Shown here: one piece after another, positions 10,319 to 25,300 of the stretch
Position numbering within the stretch: the stretch's first letter is position 1
How the letters are laid out: each line of letters begins with the position of its first letter
Assembly: GCA_963281255.1 (NCBI GenBank)
Contig: OY725501.1
Coordinates: 2,457,674-2,521,673, forward strand
Source of the DNA: Aphrocallistes beatrix
Taxonomy: Eukaryota > Porifera > Hexactinellida > Sceptrulophora > Aphrocallistidae
Direction: 5' to 3'
DNA: 64,000 nucleotides
The notes under the pieces: generated by a model
Seen by the model: the letters and a program-made list of their open reading frames with translations, nothing else
The model's database searches: none
Told to the model about the DNA's origin: nothing
Position numbers and translations under genes: made by a program

Positions 10319-13300
10319 CTGAAAGGATTATAGTAATGGAATAGTACATACAGTAGAACTCGGTTAGTATGTGCTCGGGATAAGACGTACTTCGGCTTAG
10401 TACGTACTAATTTCTTTGAACCAAAATTCATTGATTATATAGATTCCCATGTAATATCAACTCGGTTAGTAAGTACTGTTTTCTGATTCCAGGAGGGGCA
10501 CGTCTAATCCGAGTTCTACTGCATATCCTTACTATTAAAACTCGATTAATGTGTGTGTATATATATATGTATATATATATCTCTCTGTAACGAATTGATT
10601 GAAGAAACTACCAGGCGTAGAAAGCTGATTTTTGGCATGTGGGAGTCTTTTGGCTATGGCTCCAGTAAGTTCTGAGCTCAGACGAAAATGTCGACTCATC
10701 ATGGAATTATGACGTCATTGTCACATTAAAAGTTAAGCAATACAGTTATTCGAGCATAACTCAGCCATTATAGGAGATAGAAAGCTGAAATTTTAATAGA
10801 ATCTGTATACTAACATATATGGTACATCTGTGGTACAACTCTCATCCAAATATGATGACTCATCACTCTGTTATGACGTCATCATTAAGTATCAAAATTT
10901 TTAAAATTGACAAATTTGGTGATTTTTCGTACGATATCGATTTTAAAACTAAGATGAACATATTTAGAGATGTTATCTCCATTATAATTAACCAATGTCA
11001 CCTCCAGGCGACCAAAGGGAGCCTCCGGCGGACACGAAGTGTCCGCCAGCCGCGCAGCGCAAGCAAGCGAAGCCCGCTTGTGTTTATTAAAGTGAACATT
11101 ATCAACTCACCAGGTCGTGTATGACTAGGTAGAGTGCATCAGATCCCACCTCTGATTCTTCACTCAGACTGAGCAGACGAATGAACTTGGTGTCATCTTT
11201 AAGCGGTCCGAACTTCTCTTCTCTCCTGATGGCAGCACAGGGACCAGATCCGATCAGTCCGCGACACACCTTGACATACTCGTTGTAGAAGTGGTGGATT
11301 CTTTCGTACAGATTCTGAATGTCCACATTAAAGAAGAGCTTGCACTTCTCTTTAATTTTAGAAATAACCTGATTTATCGTCTTAGTCTCGGCATCCTTAC
11401 GAGTAATGAAAAAGCTGAGATTGGTATGGAAGATGCGATACAGTTTGATCAAGTTCGGAATAAGAATTGAGCTAATCCGAAAGCGCTTTCTCTCAGAAAT
11501 AAATCTATGAAGGATGGCGAAGGTGTTGACAAAAGCTTCCGGGTCGGTATCAACAGGTCGACACGACTCGATGGTATGCTGGAGGTGAGAGAATGTTATT
11601 TCCGGCGGATACCACTTCCTGAACGAGATGACGTTATAGGAGAACTCGGAGATAACTTGCTGCTGGCTAGCAGTCCTAACGTCTGCACGTAGCTCTCTGA
11701 TTCGTCTCAAGTTCTCCTCGTATACTCTGGTGTGAATGAAGGACTCATACACCAGCACTTCCTTAGTGGACTTGAACAGAGTATGCTGTAGAGGACTGGC
11801 AGGCTCTAAAGCTAGTCTGTAGAAATCGTAGAAACAGCTGGTGAGGAACTCTCCTAGCTCCTCTTGGGTTAGCTGCCATCGCAGTTGCATATGCAGCCAG
11901 ATAGTACGTATTTGGCTCACGCAGTAATGCCTGACAGGCTTCCATTCTGAAAACAAGGCAGAGCTCACACTCTCACTCGCGTTCGGTTGAGAGATAAGGT
12001 TGACTGAGAGAGCGCCAAAGTTCATCAGCGTCATGAGGTAGAAAGAGTGCAGCGTGAAGCTCTTACGATCAAAACTGTAGTAGTCCGGACGTCCAAAACT
12101 GCCGTCCTCGTTCAGCTCACAGCCGCAGTCATAGCGGACAGCCGAGATGGGCTTGGGGTAGAGGTTGGAGACCACGTAGGTGTCGCGGAGGGTCTCGGTA
12201 TTGAGGAAGAAGGCGGAGAGGTGTGTTGTATCGTTAGGAAGAGCAATAAACACGGCGATCAGATTACTCAAGATATTCCTTAGGATCACATCATCTGGAT
12301 CCTTCTGATCCAAGGAGAAAAACTCGAACAGATAATCCTTCTTCTCACCTGTCTTCTCCTTCAGGTGAAGTTTCATCCCCTGCATCTCGTAGACAGGTGT
12401 GTCTGGATTAAGAGGTTCACTCTGTTCCATTGATCTCACCATCCTCTGAGGGTTGAGGAATGCTAACAGAATTCTCTTCTTTCCCTCACTTAGTTCCAGA
12501 GTTCCAAACCTTTTGGAGTCAATCGCTTGGCACAGCGGCTCACTGGAAATTCCTTTAAGGTAGAACTCCTGGTATACACCCAACCAGATGTAGAGACGTA
12601 AGTAAGGTATTTCCTGAGACTTCTCTACCAGATTAGAGAGCTCGTCTATTCTCTTCTTTGTCTCATCAGGACTGTCGGCAGATGCGATATAGCGCATGAG
12701 TTCGTAACACTCTTTGTAAGATTTGTATCTCTTGTCCTTGATATTAGTCACAAATGGGAATTGGGGGATTCTCTCTTTCTCTATTCTCTCTAGTTTGGAG
12801 ATGCACTTATACAGCCAGGGCAGTTCATCCTTGGATAGCTTGAGCTGCTCAAGATAGTTCTCAAAGATCTCCATTGATATGCACTTCTTAGAAATGAGAT
12901 AGAGCATGGTCCAACTGTGTCCCCCCAGGGCCCCTCCTCCGAAGTTGTGATCATCAATCTGCTTCTGTATCTCCACAATACAATCAGGATTCCGCTCTAT
13001 GTAGTGGAGGACAGTACTGGATGGGTTGGGTTTGAACTGCTTGGAGTAGGAGCGGAGAATTACTTGGAATAAAGCTTGCTTTTCAATTCGAGAGATCACC
13101 GTTTCTTCAGAATTCAATTCGTAACCTAGTTTGGTGGCGACTAGCTCAGTGAAGATTTTGAATATGTTGACAAGCTCTTTTTCTCCGTGTAGCTGGATCA
13201 GCCTGTCTAGAGCTATGTGGTAGTAGAGGTGTGCTAGAGGCTGCTTCAAGGTAGGTTGCGTCTCCGCAGAACATTTCATGAATTTCCCTCCCAGGTCGTA

Positions 13301-16300
13301 ATAGAAGGGAATGTAATCTGACGGTACCTTCACTGGGTGAGCTGATAGGAGCTCGTTGCCAATTAATTGTTTCACCTGCTTATTGAAAAGAGTAATGTCA
13401 TTCGACTTGTCTCCTTCCTCCTGGTCACTTGTGTTGGTTAGGAACCTGGTGATCAAGTACTGGAAGGACCTAAATGTTAAAAGTCCCGGTTCAATTAACT
13501 GATCGCTTCCCTCTTTTGTATCTTTCGACGTTTTTGAATGGGGATGACTGAAGTGTTTAACTGCGCTGCCCGACCACACGAACTGTCTGTTCGCACTACG
13601 CAGAATCCAGCAGATAATCTTCTCATCAATCTGTCGGTTCACCTCGATGTGATGATGCAGGACTCCCTCTGCGAACTCCGTCTTAAGTTCTCTTGTTATT
13701 TCTGGGCGCTTAATATCCTGGCACGTGCTGGTGATTTGTTCAAGTCCCTTGTTAAACACAGGAATCAATTCAAACTTTCCTTTAGGCTGTAATCTCACAA
13801 ATATTGCTAAATCAAAAGCATTTTTGAGGAAATCTGGACTGATGTGGTGGTGTTTTCCGACAAGGTAGAGAGAGTGAATGAGTGTGGACATGGATTTCTG
13901 ATCCTCTGGCAGGTTGTAGTCGAGTGCGTCCGGCTGTGAAGATCCGGACAGCTGGATGATAAGGTTGAGGTACACTGAGACCCAACTTTTGAATTTATTC
14001 AGATTAGGGCGAACCGAGATCCTCACCACACTGTCGTGCAGCATAGTGATGAAGTAGCTGTAGAGGGGAAGCGATCGCTGCTCGCCCTGTATCACTGACA
14101 TCATATTTGGATTTTGAATTGACTCCAGGAGTTCAGGCTGGCTGGCAAGTCTCTCCAGGGAAGAGAATATGAATAGCAACTTGCTAAAGTCAGGTGGATT
14201 GGAAAAAGACGAGACGTGTAACTTTAGCAGAGAACTAGCAATATCTTTCTGATCGAAGTCATACCCCCAGAAACGAATCAGGGTGATGAAGTTATGGCTG
14301 TGCTCTTGCTTCCAAAGCTGACTCGTAGATGAGAAGGATAAGTGTGAATAAGCAAAGTCTTCGAGGTAGGACAGCCACAGGTTTTGGTCTAGAATGCTCA
14401 TCGTAAATTTAATAAGCGGGTACTTGTCCATATTCCTGACGAGGTTCTCCATCAATAACTTGTTGAGGTCTTCTGACCCGGGCTTGTTGGCTCCCTGACT
14501 TGATTTAGCCTTAGTTGTGTTTATAGTCATGTTCTTGTTCACTTCTTGAATGCTGGACTGAATTGCGTTATCAAAGGCCCTGACGATATAGGAGGAGAAA
14601 GGGAATTTTGGTAGATGAACAACATTTTTCACTTGGGAATCTAAAATGTGTGAAATATTCTCAATTTCCTCAATGCTAGGCTTACTGATCAGTCGCAAAA
14701 TATCTTCGAACAGTTTCACATTTTCTTGATTGAAATCCACGTCTTGATTGGGATGGTCAAAGAGCACTTCCAGGTTTAGGCCCTCGTTGATCTTATAGGT
14801 CATGAGAGTGAGAAATGAGGTGAAAAGATTCCAGAAGCTGGTCACTACTAGGTCAGAAAGGCTGAGGTTGGAAAGGTTCTGAAAGATGGAGTTAGCGTAA
14901 TTGTGTATCTGTTTTTGTATGAATGTGTAATCAAAATAGGTGGTAAACATCTCACACATAATCTGGTAGATATCTGTTTTCACAAAAATAGACTCCATTA
15001 GTTTGGAGCGATCGTTATGGGTAATCGAGTTTGAGTTGAATATGCAGTGAATAGAAGTTCCGAAAATGATACGAGAGATAATATTGTCTGTGAGTGTGGG
15101 AAGTTTATCTGTGAGAGACTTCAGCATTGTGGTCTCTATTGACTTCAAGCTGTCCTTTTGGTCTAGAAGAGTGAGGGAGAGCCACTCCTGGATGCTGAGA
15201 GGGGAGTTCTCCTTGCTCTTCTGGAGGTTGTCTAGGTAGCAGTGGTCCCAGCCGTGCAGGAAATGCGCGGGATAGCGAGATAAGGAGGTTGCCCCGGTTT
15301 TGAGAGGGGTGCGGTTGAAGATAGTCGGCGGGTAGTGCAGCAGAATGACTACCAGTTTGTTGAGAGAGTAGTCTGCTCCGATCTTGGTGCTAGCGACGCT
15401 CTCCTCCTCGTCAATCATTATCCTCACGAAGTTGATTCTCTGTTGAGAGATGTGCTGCATGTCTGCTATGAAGAGGAGGACGCGCTTAGTTGGATGGTTG
15501 AAGAAGTCGCGTAGGATTGTCATGAACTGGTCCTGAGTCTTAATGGCGGACAACTTGAATAAACTGGTGTTTGACTCAGCTCTGCTCTCACCAGCCATGG
15601 GGATGAGTTCTTCGACATCTGCATGCACCGTGCTGGAGATAGACGGGTTCAAAGTGCTCGTGTACTCATTCGGGAGGGAGAGGATGAAGGAAGTGGTGCG
15701 TGTGTAGCAGATCAATTTAGTGGGTCGGGTCAGGTCCATATCTCTCGATTCATCTTGAAGCGCAACATACTTGGATACGAGCTTCTTGAACTCGAAGTGA
15801 TCCTGATGCACGAGGTAGGTCTGTTTGAATGTGTGACTCAGTTGATCAAACTTGACAATGAGAGCCTCGGGCAGGGCGAGTTGCAGCAGACGGACACAGA
15901 GGTACCTTATAAGGAAGTGTACGATCATTCCGATCACAAGACGCTCCCCAGGCAGTACCCTGAGGGGGAGCAAGTAGAGGAATTTCTCCTGAGCAATTTC
16001 TTCATCCATAGGGCCATTCTCCTTCATGAGAAGTTCTATGGCGTCGCTTAAAAACTGTTCAATGTTCTGTGGATTAGCTCGGATTACTTTGCTAAGATTT
16101 TCAACTTCAGAAGTAGACTCCGGCTCAATCTTAGAAGCGGTGGAGAGTATATCTGAAGCGATCTTGTTCCTCTCCTCCACTGGCAGGTAAATGAAGTTGA
16201 ATCCAGCTAGCTTCTTCAATTGCGAGAGCATAAGGTCTAGGTACTGATGAGATGGAGGGTAGGGTTTATTCATACCATCTTCCACTTCATCATCATCATC

Positions 16301-19300
16301 ATCATAATTTGCGTCAGGATCAATTGATTCATTAGGTTCAGACTGTCCCATGGACTTCAGCTTCTTTTTAATTGCTTCATAATCGAAACCTGGTTTCGGG
16401 AGCATGTCGATCAGGAGAGATTCTAAACTATCCTCTATGTTGCCATAGAATGTCTCAATCTTAACTGCTCTGATAAAATTTCTCACCTAGAAGAGAACAT
16501 AATATATATAGTAGAACTTACACATTTCGATCACTGTACTCTGGAATTCAGCTAACAGACTTTTTAGTGTGCTTCCTATACTAATATTATTTGAATTATA
16601 GATCCTATATATATATTCATATAGGTGCAAAGTTCTAAAGTGAGTGTTGGTGTCCGGCCGGTCGTCATTCCTCCCCTAGAAACCACTAAGAGTTTAAAGA
16701 TGACTTGGAATTATTCCTGAAGGTGGGACAGTATAGGAAGTTTGCACCTCACCTTTCGATTTTCAAAATCTGCTAAATCATATAATGATTTTCCGCTTCA
16801 AAACACTATAACTTTCAAACGTGTCGTAATTCGGACAAATATATATCCATTTGAAGGAATCGAGGTGTAATTTTGGTAAAATTATTCCCTTCGAAACTTG
16901 TCGGATCAAACCATAGACTCCTTTAATAAATAAGGACTGCAGGCGTTCAATCTCGGGTCTTGAGTCTTGGGTTCATTGTGTATTATTGATATCTCGTAAT
17001 CCGCTGAAGTTAGACATGGGAAATGCATACTTACTATTAACGAATTGATTGAAGAAATTGCCAGGCACAGAAAGCTGATTTTTGGCATGTAGGAGTCTTT
17101 TAGCTATGGCTCCAGTAAGTTCTGAGCTCAGACAAAATTGTCGACTCATCATGGAATTAGGGCGTCATTGCCACCTTTTTATAATTAGAAATTTCAGTTT
17201 TTCGGCTATAACTCAGCCTTTTTAGATGATAGAAGGCTGAAATTTTAATAGAACATGTATATTAATATAACTCACATATGACGCAACTATTATCAAAAAA
17301 GGATAACTCATAACTCTGTTATGACGTCATCGTCACGCATCAAAATTTTAAAAATTGACAAATTTGGTGATTTTTCGTGCGATATCGATTATAGCAGTAG
17401 GACAGACGTATTTAGAGATGTTATCTCTCACATAATTAATCAATGGTGACCACAAGAGCCCAAAGGGCGCCTCCAGCGGACACAAAGTGTCCGCCAGCCG
17501 CACAGGGCAAACAAGCGAAGCGCGCTTGTATATATATCTATATGTATATATATATCTGTAACGAATTGATTGAAGAAACTGCTAGGCGCAGAAAGCTGAT
17601 TTTTGGCATGTGGGAGTCTTTTGGCTATGGCTCCACTAATTTCTGAACTCAGCCCAAAATGTCGACTCATCATGGAATTATGTCGTCATTGTCACCTTTT
17701 TTATAAAGGTGAAATTTCAGCTTTTCGCCCATAACTCAGCCTTTTTATTAAGTGATGGAAGGCTGAAATTTTAATAGAATGTGTATATTAATATATCTCA
17801 CATATGGTACAACTATCATCAAAAAATGATGACTCATCACTCTGTAATGACGTAATCATTACGCATCAAAATTTTAAAAATTGACAAATTTGGTGATTTT
17901 TCGTGCGATATCGATTATAACAGTAGGACAGACGTATTTAGAGATGTTATCTCCTTTATAATTAAGCAATGTGACCCCAGGCGCCTGCAGGGCGCCTCAG
18001 GCGGACACAAAGTGTCCGCCAGCCGCGCAGCGCAAGCAAGCGAAGCGCGCTTGTAGATAAATAAATATACATTAATCGAGTTTTAATACAGTGGAACCTC
18101 CATAATCCGGCATTCAGTGGGAGACGAAAAAAATGTCGGATTAGCAAATTGTCGGATTATCGAATAACCTCCATAATCCGACATTTGTGGAAAATCAGCA
18201 AAATGTCGGATTATGGAGGTAAAATAAACTCCACAATCCGACAATATTTGACATACGAATAATTTGTCTGATCAAAGAGGTAAAATAACCCCTCCATAAT
18301 CCGACATTTTTTGATAGACGAAAAAATTGTCGGATTATACAGGTCGAATTTGCATTACTGGAAAATCATTAAATTGTCGGATTCCGGAATAGCGAGGTGT
18401 CGGATTATAGAGGTTGTTTTCTATAGAAAAACGATCCGTGAACAGAAATAATGTCGGTTTAGAGAAATGTCGGATTACAGAGGTGTCGGATTACGGAGGT
18501 TCCACTGTAGTAAGGATTCATTTCCCATGTCTAACTTCGCGGATTACGAGATATGTATCAATAAAACACTCAAGTTTCAAAACCCGAGATTAAACGCCCA
18601 TACTTAATAGAGCTTAGGAATGTATTACCAGTATATATAAATATGGTGTCAAAGTACTCATATCCGTTGTTAAAATTTAGAATAGTCGCCATATGATTGC
18701 GCAATTGGTTATATTTGTGACAAATTTACTGGTTTTTGAGGTCGTTTGGGGAAAATTTTTTCGCATAGAACCGAGATGTTAATGGGTAATTAATACGAAA
18801 AATTTGGAAATTTTCTATGGAATGTTGCTACATTCCAGTGTTGATATGGAAACGTGTTTTGGTCAGTTGGGTTATATCTTGAAAACCGCAAGAGCTAGAC
18901 ATTCAAATGTAATTCCGTTTGATAGTGAATAGATTATTTCCTATTAAGTGATAGTATAATTTATTTTTCTAAATTTAATGGTTTACGAATTATTAGACAA
19001 TTTATCGTATTGGTCACATTTGGCAATTTGTCGAATATCTCGTAAACCATTGAATTTAGACGTCAAAATTATATTATCGCTTAGTAGGAAGTAGTCAAGT
19101 CGCTATCAAATGGAATAATATTTGAATGTCTAGCTCTTGCGGTTTACAAAATATGACTCCGACTGACCAAGACACGTTTCCATAGCAACACTGGAATGTA
19201 GCAACATTCCATGAAAAAGTTTCAAACATTTCGTATTAATAACCCATTCACATCTCAGTTCTATGCTAAAAAAATTATTAAAAAAACACTTAGAAGTGCC

Positions 19301-22300
19301 CCTAAACGACCTCTGAAAACCAGTAAATTTGTCACAAATATAACCTATTGCGCAATCATATGGTGACTATTCTAATTTTTAACAACGGATATGAGTACTT
19401 TGACACTATATTTATATATACTGGTAATACATTCCTAAGCTCTATTGTGCTTTGTTAATGATTTAAGGCAGCTCATGTATTAGTTCAACCATCTTCTACC
19501 GCATCCCTAGTCCAAAATCCGCAAGTTACTGTGAAGCCTTATATGCAGTAGGCTATGATGATACCAATTACAGTCGAACCTGTCCATAACGGCCACCCAG
19601 GGGACTGGTCAAAATGGCCATTATATACAGGTAGGGACCATAATACAGTGTCAGATTGTAACAACGATGCAATGCAGTGACAATCTATAAATGTACTGGA
19701 CATCACTGATGTGCGTTACTACTTATGTTACTGATGCTAGAAACTACATCATCGTTCGGAATAGGGATCGCAATAAACACATGCATGTAGTTATAAACAT
19801 ATGGCCGTTGGGAAGCTGAGGGGAGTACCGGTCCCCCTAGTTTCATCCCTGGGCTACTGGACAGACTAGATACAGATCTAAATAATTTAATTATGATTAC
19901 CTGATTGATGGCAGATTTGACAATGATCTTCATGCAAGGTGGGAGAGCATCAATGGAAGCTTGCAGTAGGTCGTCTTGAGAAACGTGAAACTTCTCAAAC
20001 CTGTTCAAAAACGGCTGAGGAGCATCTTTGAGAAATGATTTATGTAAGTGCACAATACACTGAAAGTTAGGATCTACTCTACACGGTTTAGAGTGGGAAC
20101 CTATGGCGATATTTGCGTAATAGCGGCGGCCCTTATCATCCTCAACCTGTTTGTAGTTCTGGTTGAAGAGGTCATAGAAGTTTTCGTATATTTCATCCGC
20201 CTGCGAAAGAATGACAGTCTTCCCTTCAGATGCAGCATGCTTAATGGCAGATATCAGGATCACCTTCTGCAACTCTCCGTCACCTGGAAAGTCACTGCCA
20301 ATGAACATCCGTGTGTCTTCAATATTCAGGATATTGTAGTGGTACAGCAGTCGCGTGAGAGAGTCATCCTCACTCGGGTCTATGATCATCTTATACCGTA
20401 CCTCCACTAACTCTTCTTCTTCTCCGTCTTTGCTCCTCCGAGTCTGAGGACGGATGCTCCTGTCCGCTAAGCTCTCCCTCAGAATCTCTATGATAGTCCT
20501 AGCGTTCTCACCGTACACCTCCTCCGTAATGAACTCAGTGGCTACATTCTTGAAGCAGGATCTATCCTGTCCATTGAAGTTCCTCTCCACCGCCCTCAGA
20601 AGGTACTTCTCATCCTGGTGATCTCGGTTCCTGCGCAGGTAGCCGATCATGTGGATGAAATCACGGAGTCCGTAGAACTTGGAGTAGACAGCCTTGTCCA
20701 TCAGGTTTTTATAGGGTACACATATTCTAGAGATAAACTGCTGACTAGGCGTAGTGTGGTCAGTGCTCTTCGTAGATTTTAAGAAGCAGCCCTGCGCTAG
20801 AGTTTCTAAGTCGTCTTGCTGCTGGGGCCTGAATAGATTGATCGCGCGGTTACTCTTAGCAGCGTCTAGAATGTGGTTAGATATTGCTACGAAAGATACT
20901 TTAGGTCTATCCAGGAAATAGTGCAAAGCCTTCAGAGATTCGTGACTCTCTTCTGGCAGACCAGCTTCGTCCATAAACACAACCGAAAAAACTTTAAGTT
21001 CAGCTTCATCGTGTGTTTCCTGTCTCTTTATTGCGATTTTGAACACATTTTCGATTTCTGTCGAGGTAGAGCGTCGTGAGCATTGGTAGTAGTGAGGCTC
21101 CAATGCTGGAAACTTGGGATTGCGGAAATACTCTTTTGGAGACTCGGCACCCTTAATGTTACTGATGGCCAGATTGAAAGAGAGGGTTTTTGAAGTGCCA
21201 GGGGCTCCTACGATGATTAGTGGGATTTTGGACATTGTACAAATCAGTGTGGCAAACAAGTTTTCTTTCAAAGCCTTGGTTTTAGCAATGCCAGGTGGGA
21301 TCTTCACCACATTTACGAATCCATCCACATAGTTATTCAGAATCGCTACAAACTTTAGACCGAACTTAGTATCTAACTTTGTAGAGAATTCTTTCCGGAA
21401 GTGTTCATCCAACCGGAAGTAGTACACGAGCCCGATAGCGACAATCACCGACTCCTGAGTGATGTCGAGCTCATTTTTCTCATTCATCTCTCCACGCCTG
21501 ATGGAGTTCAGAAAATCCGTGATTTTGAACACACGCTGTATATCACGTTGGCTCACACAACTTTTGGATCGTATTTCGGCTTCCTCTTTTTCAAATCCAA
21601 CTTTGATTAGTTGGGATTTCGCGAATTTCCTCACCAATTTCTGAGCCTTAGCAATCTGTGCACTGATATTACTCAAATCGATCCCTTTGATCTTTTGTTG
21701 AATATGTGATACAGAGAACTTCTGCTGAATGTACTCGTGTTCCTGGTGCTTGTTAAGAGCCCCGTAGTCCCAGAGTATCCGGGAGAGGGTAGGGTGCAAC
21801 TTCCTCACGTAGTACCAGCCTAACACCCAATCTTCCACCTTCGTATCCACCTGCAAGGTGGCAGTTACGGAGCGGTGAGGGTTACACGCTGCTACAATGA
21901 ACACGTTATCTGGGATCTTCTCTCCGTCTATGTATCCGTCTATCACGATCTCTTTAAACAGCCCGAGGCAGGAAGAGGTGTTAATCTCGTCCAGAAAGAC
22001 GGTAACAATAGGAACTTGGATGGTATGGTCTATTGGCTTCTCTGATGGGATTAGAGGCTTTGAGAGCATTTCAGCTTTCTCAAAAATCTCAGTGAACTTG
22101 TACTTGATGTCAGTCGGCGTGAGAGCGGAGTGCACATTAATTTTAATGAAGGTCTCTATCGGCTTGGCTGACAGAAGTGCGATTAAGAACCTCGACGTGT
22201 TCTCGGGTGACTGGAACCTGATGGCCGTCTCAGCTATATGGTGGTCGATCAGAAAGAGGTTGAATGCAGGCATCCGACAGAATGTCTCGAGAGGGCGGGA

Positions 22301-25300
22301 GAATTCCTGATAAAGAATTTCGCAGGCCTTGAGAACTGAGTCTTCAGGAGGTTGTCTTCTTGCAGAAATCGCTTCGTTGAGACTGATCAGTGCTCCTAGG
22401 TTACCCGATTCGGGTTGGTTGGGTCCGCTGAATAGAATCTGGTCGATGTTCTTCTTAATGATGTCCATGATGGCGTCTACAGTTTTGTAGTAAGCTCGAT
22501 GGATGGTCTTATTCCACAGCTTAGACAGAAACTCGAGCAATTTGGTCTTCCCTACCCCAGTCTCCCCTACGATCACTACTGGATACCGACACATTCTGCG
22601 CTCGTGAATGTTCAGCATCTTCAGCAGGAAGTCGACCGTTAGCACGTACTCCTCCTCATTGATCAGCTCTGATATGGAGTCAGTGCTCTCGAGACTGAGA
22701 GCATGTGCTAGCAGCTCTTCGAGCTTGCTTCGAGTCCCCAGGTCTTTGAAGTTAGGCACGATAATTCCGAGCGTTTTGAAATCCTTTCTCAGCTCAGGAT
22801 CCAACATATTAGGATTGAGAGACAGGAATTTGATGGTGTGTCCACCCCCACTGGTATTGTATATCAGCTGCTGGTGTTCGTTTACGCTCCAGTCTTCTTT
22901 GCAAGAGGGATCACAAAATTTGTTGACTTCGAATATCATTATTCGCATCAGAGTCGAACCCAACTGCTTCGTATTGGTGAACACTTGTCTCTCATTATCG
23001 AATATTATCCCAGTCCCTGTATTGAAAGTAAAGTACGGCAGGTGTTCTAACACGTTACAACGGCGGAGCATATAGCGAACAAACAACTTCTGTAATATTT
23101 TCCTAGTTTGAACGTGCTCCTTCATGTAATTACCCAGTAAAAACGAACATTCTTGCTCATTCAGGTCTTTTTCTGTTGAAAATCTCACTGGAATCCTCTT
23201 TTTTTCATCGTAGAGGCGGTTTATTCCTCTATTTCTTCCTTTATCTTTATCTTTAGTTGCCTCAAAATCATAATACGCTTTGAGATACTTGCAAATCAAC
23301 TGGACGTCTTTATCTATCTCATATGGCACATCATAACCAATTTCCTCGTGTTTGCCTATCGTCTTGAAAATAGGAATCTCCAATTGAAATTCGGATAAAT
23401 TGTTTCGTGGATCTTCGTTCTTCGTTGGTCCTTCAGAACCAGTTTCCTTGCCTAGGAGGGAGGCTGGACGAGAGGGCACTTCAATGTACAGCTTCCAGTT
23501 CATGCCTGAGGGGACGCGGAATACGAGAGAGGAGCTGCTGTCCGAGATGTGATTGAGCACGAGGAAGTCGAAGAAAAACCAATTCACTTTACTCATCAAT
23601 TCGAGGTATTCAGAATAGTCTTTAGAAGCTTTGTCTTCTTGAAGCAGACAAGTGATTGTGAAATTGAAATAAATACACAATCCATGGGCATTCTCAAGTC
23701 TGATATTCTGGTTCATTTTCTCGATGATCGCAGGAACACTGAACGCCTCATTGATAGAGATAACCAGATGGGGACTGTCTTTTATCATGTTACGAATGTA
23801 GTGCGTTTTTCCATTTCCTTCAAGACCGTATACTAACTCAATCTTATCAAACACTAGGCTAGGAGGAAATGAGATCAGTTTATCAGGTGTAGTGGACACT
23901 TTAACTTTAACACCAGGCAGTTCGTGCAGGAGAGACTGTGCGGTCTCTATGTAATGGATCGGAGCAATGGACTGAGAGGGTTTCTGGGACTCGGCGATAT
24001 GCTTCATCGTGTGCTCCTGCAGCAGATTGGGCAGCTTGTTGACTTCAACTAAGGAATAGACAGGAGTGGTGAATACAGTGGTGCGATCGAGGAACAAGCT
24101 AAGCTCTTCAAAAGATGTGTTGGCATTACAGTGAAGCAACTGAAAACTTTCAATCTTTCTATTTTGGTAAATCTTCTGAATGAGGGATAAGACGTCTGAT
24201 TGGCTGAATCCGTAGGCGCGTTGGATTGTCTGACAAGCAAGTATCCTAGTACTATGCTTTTCTCTAAGAGTTTTTTTGGGAGTATGCACCTCATCCTGGA
24301 TTAATAATTCCTCTTTAAGATCTTTGTCCTTTACAAGAATAGTGATGATGGATGACATCACTTCAGCAGGCGAGACCAGAGTAGACCTACCTTCTAATTG
24401 CTTCTTCGCCGTGTTGAAAGATTCCAGTAGACTCGTTTCTATCATGCGAAAAATTCTAAAATCGTGGTTGAACAGAAAGCTAACCTGGTTCGCCGCTCGA
24501 TTCCAAGCCCTCGCTTCCATCAGAGAGACAGTAGTGATGATACGCTGTATCGGAAAGAAGAGGAGGTATTTAGTGTTCTGCTGAATTAGAGTATATCTCT
24601 CTTTCCATTGAGTGAGCAGAGTGGCACTCTCATCTAATATTTCCTTCAAATGATCCTTCGTAGTGCTACATCGTATGGGAATAACTTGCTCTTGGTACTC
24701 AGGGTGACCTAATGAGGAAAGTTCTAAATAAACTTCAAACAGTTTCCGCATAGTATTGTGGAAGTGTTGAAAGTCAGCGATGTTAGCAATCCGTCGCTCG
24801 CTGAGTTTGCTTTGTTCTAGGAAGCCCAACTTCCTTACAAACTCGTCAATTTTATCTGTGTTCATTTTCTCCCCGACTCGAGACAAAACAGATTCAAAGG
24901 TAGGTGGATTGGCATTCGGAAGTGCAGGAGAGGAAGGAACAGAGTGCGGGAGGTAGGAATCTCTACGGTTTTGATGGAGCGCAGCTATCTTAGTGGAAGC
25001 AGAATAGTTCAGAACAATGGAAGATGATTGTTTCCTTATTTTGAGGTTAGAATTGGGTAGGCTTGGCATGGATTCCAAATCTCTTTCTCTTTCCGGGTTG
25101 CCCAGTACAATTTCGTATTTTCCAGTGTCGAGGATATCTTGGAGCTGTTGAGACACGTTCTCGGTAGTCTCGCCTTCAGCTAGAATAAACCAGCGCCGAA
25201 TAAGCATGATGTTGTTGTTTACGGTTTTAAGCTGAGAGTATCCGGTCTCGGAGCCGATAGTCATGCTGGAGTATTGCTTGAGGAATTCCTTGAGAGACTG

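Noticed and set aside
11507-16051. Many antisense frames opposite RNF213-like exon 6, the longest 142 codons
   Set aside because: Shadows of a strongly coding exon; no motifs, and they conflict with the conserved frame.
17480-17530. GC-rich hairpin module as a tRNA- or rRNA-derived gene
   Set aside because: No cloverleaf, A/B box or rRNA core sequence; it recurs only at ends of repeats.
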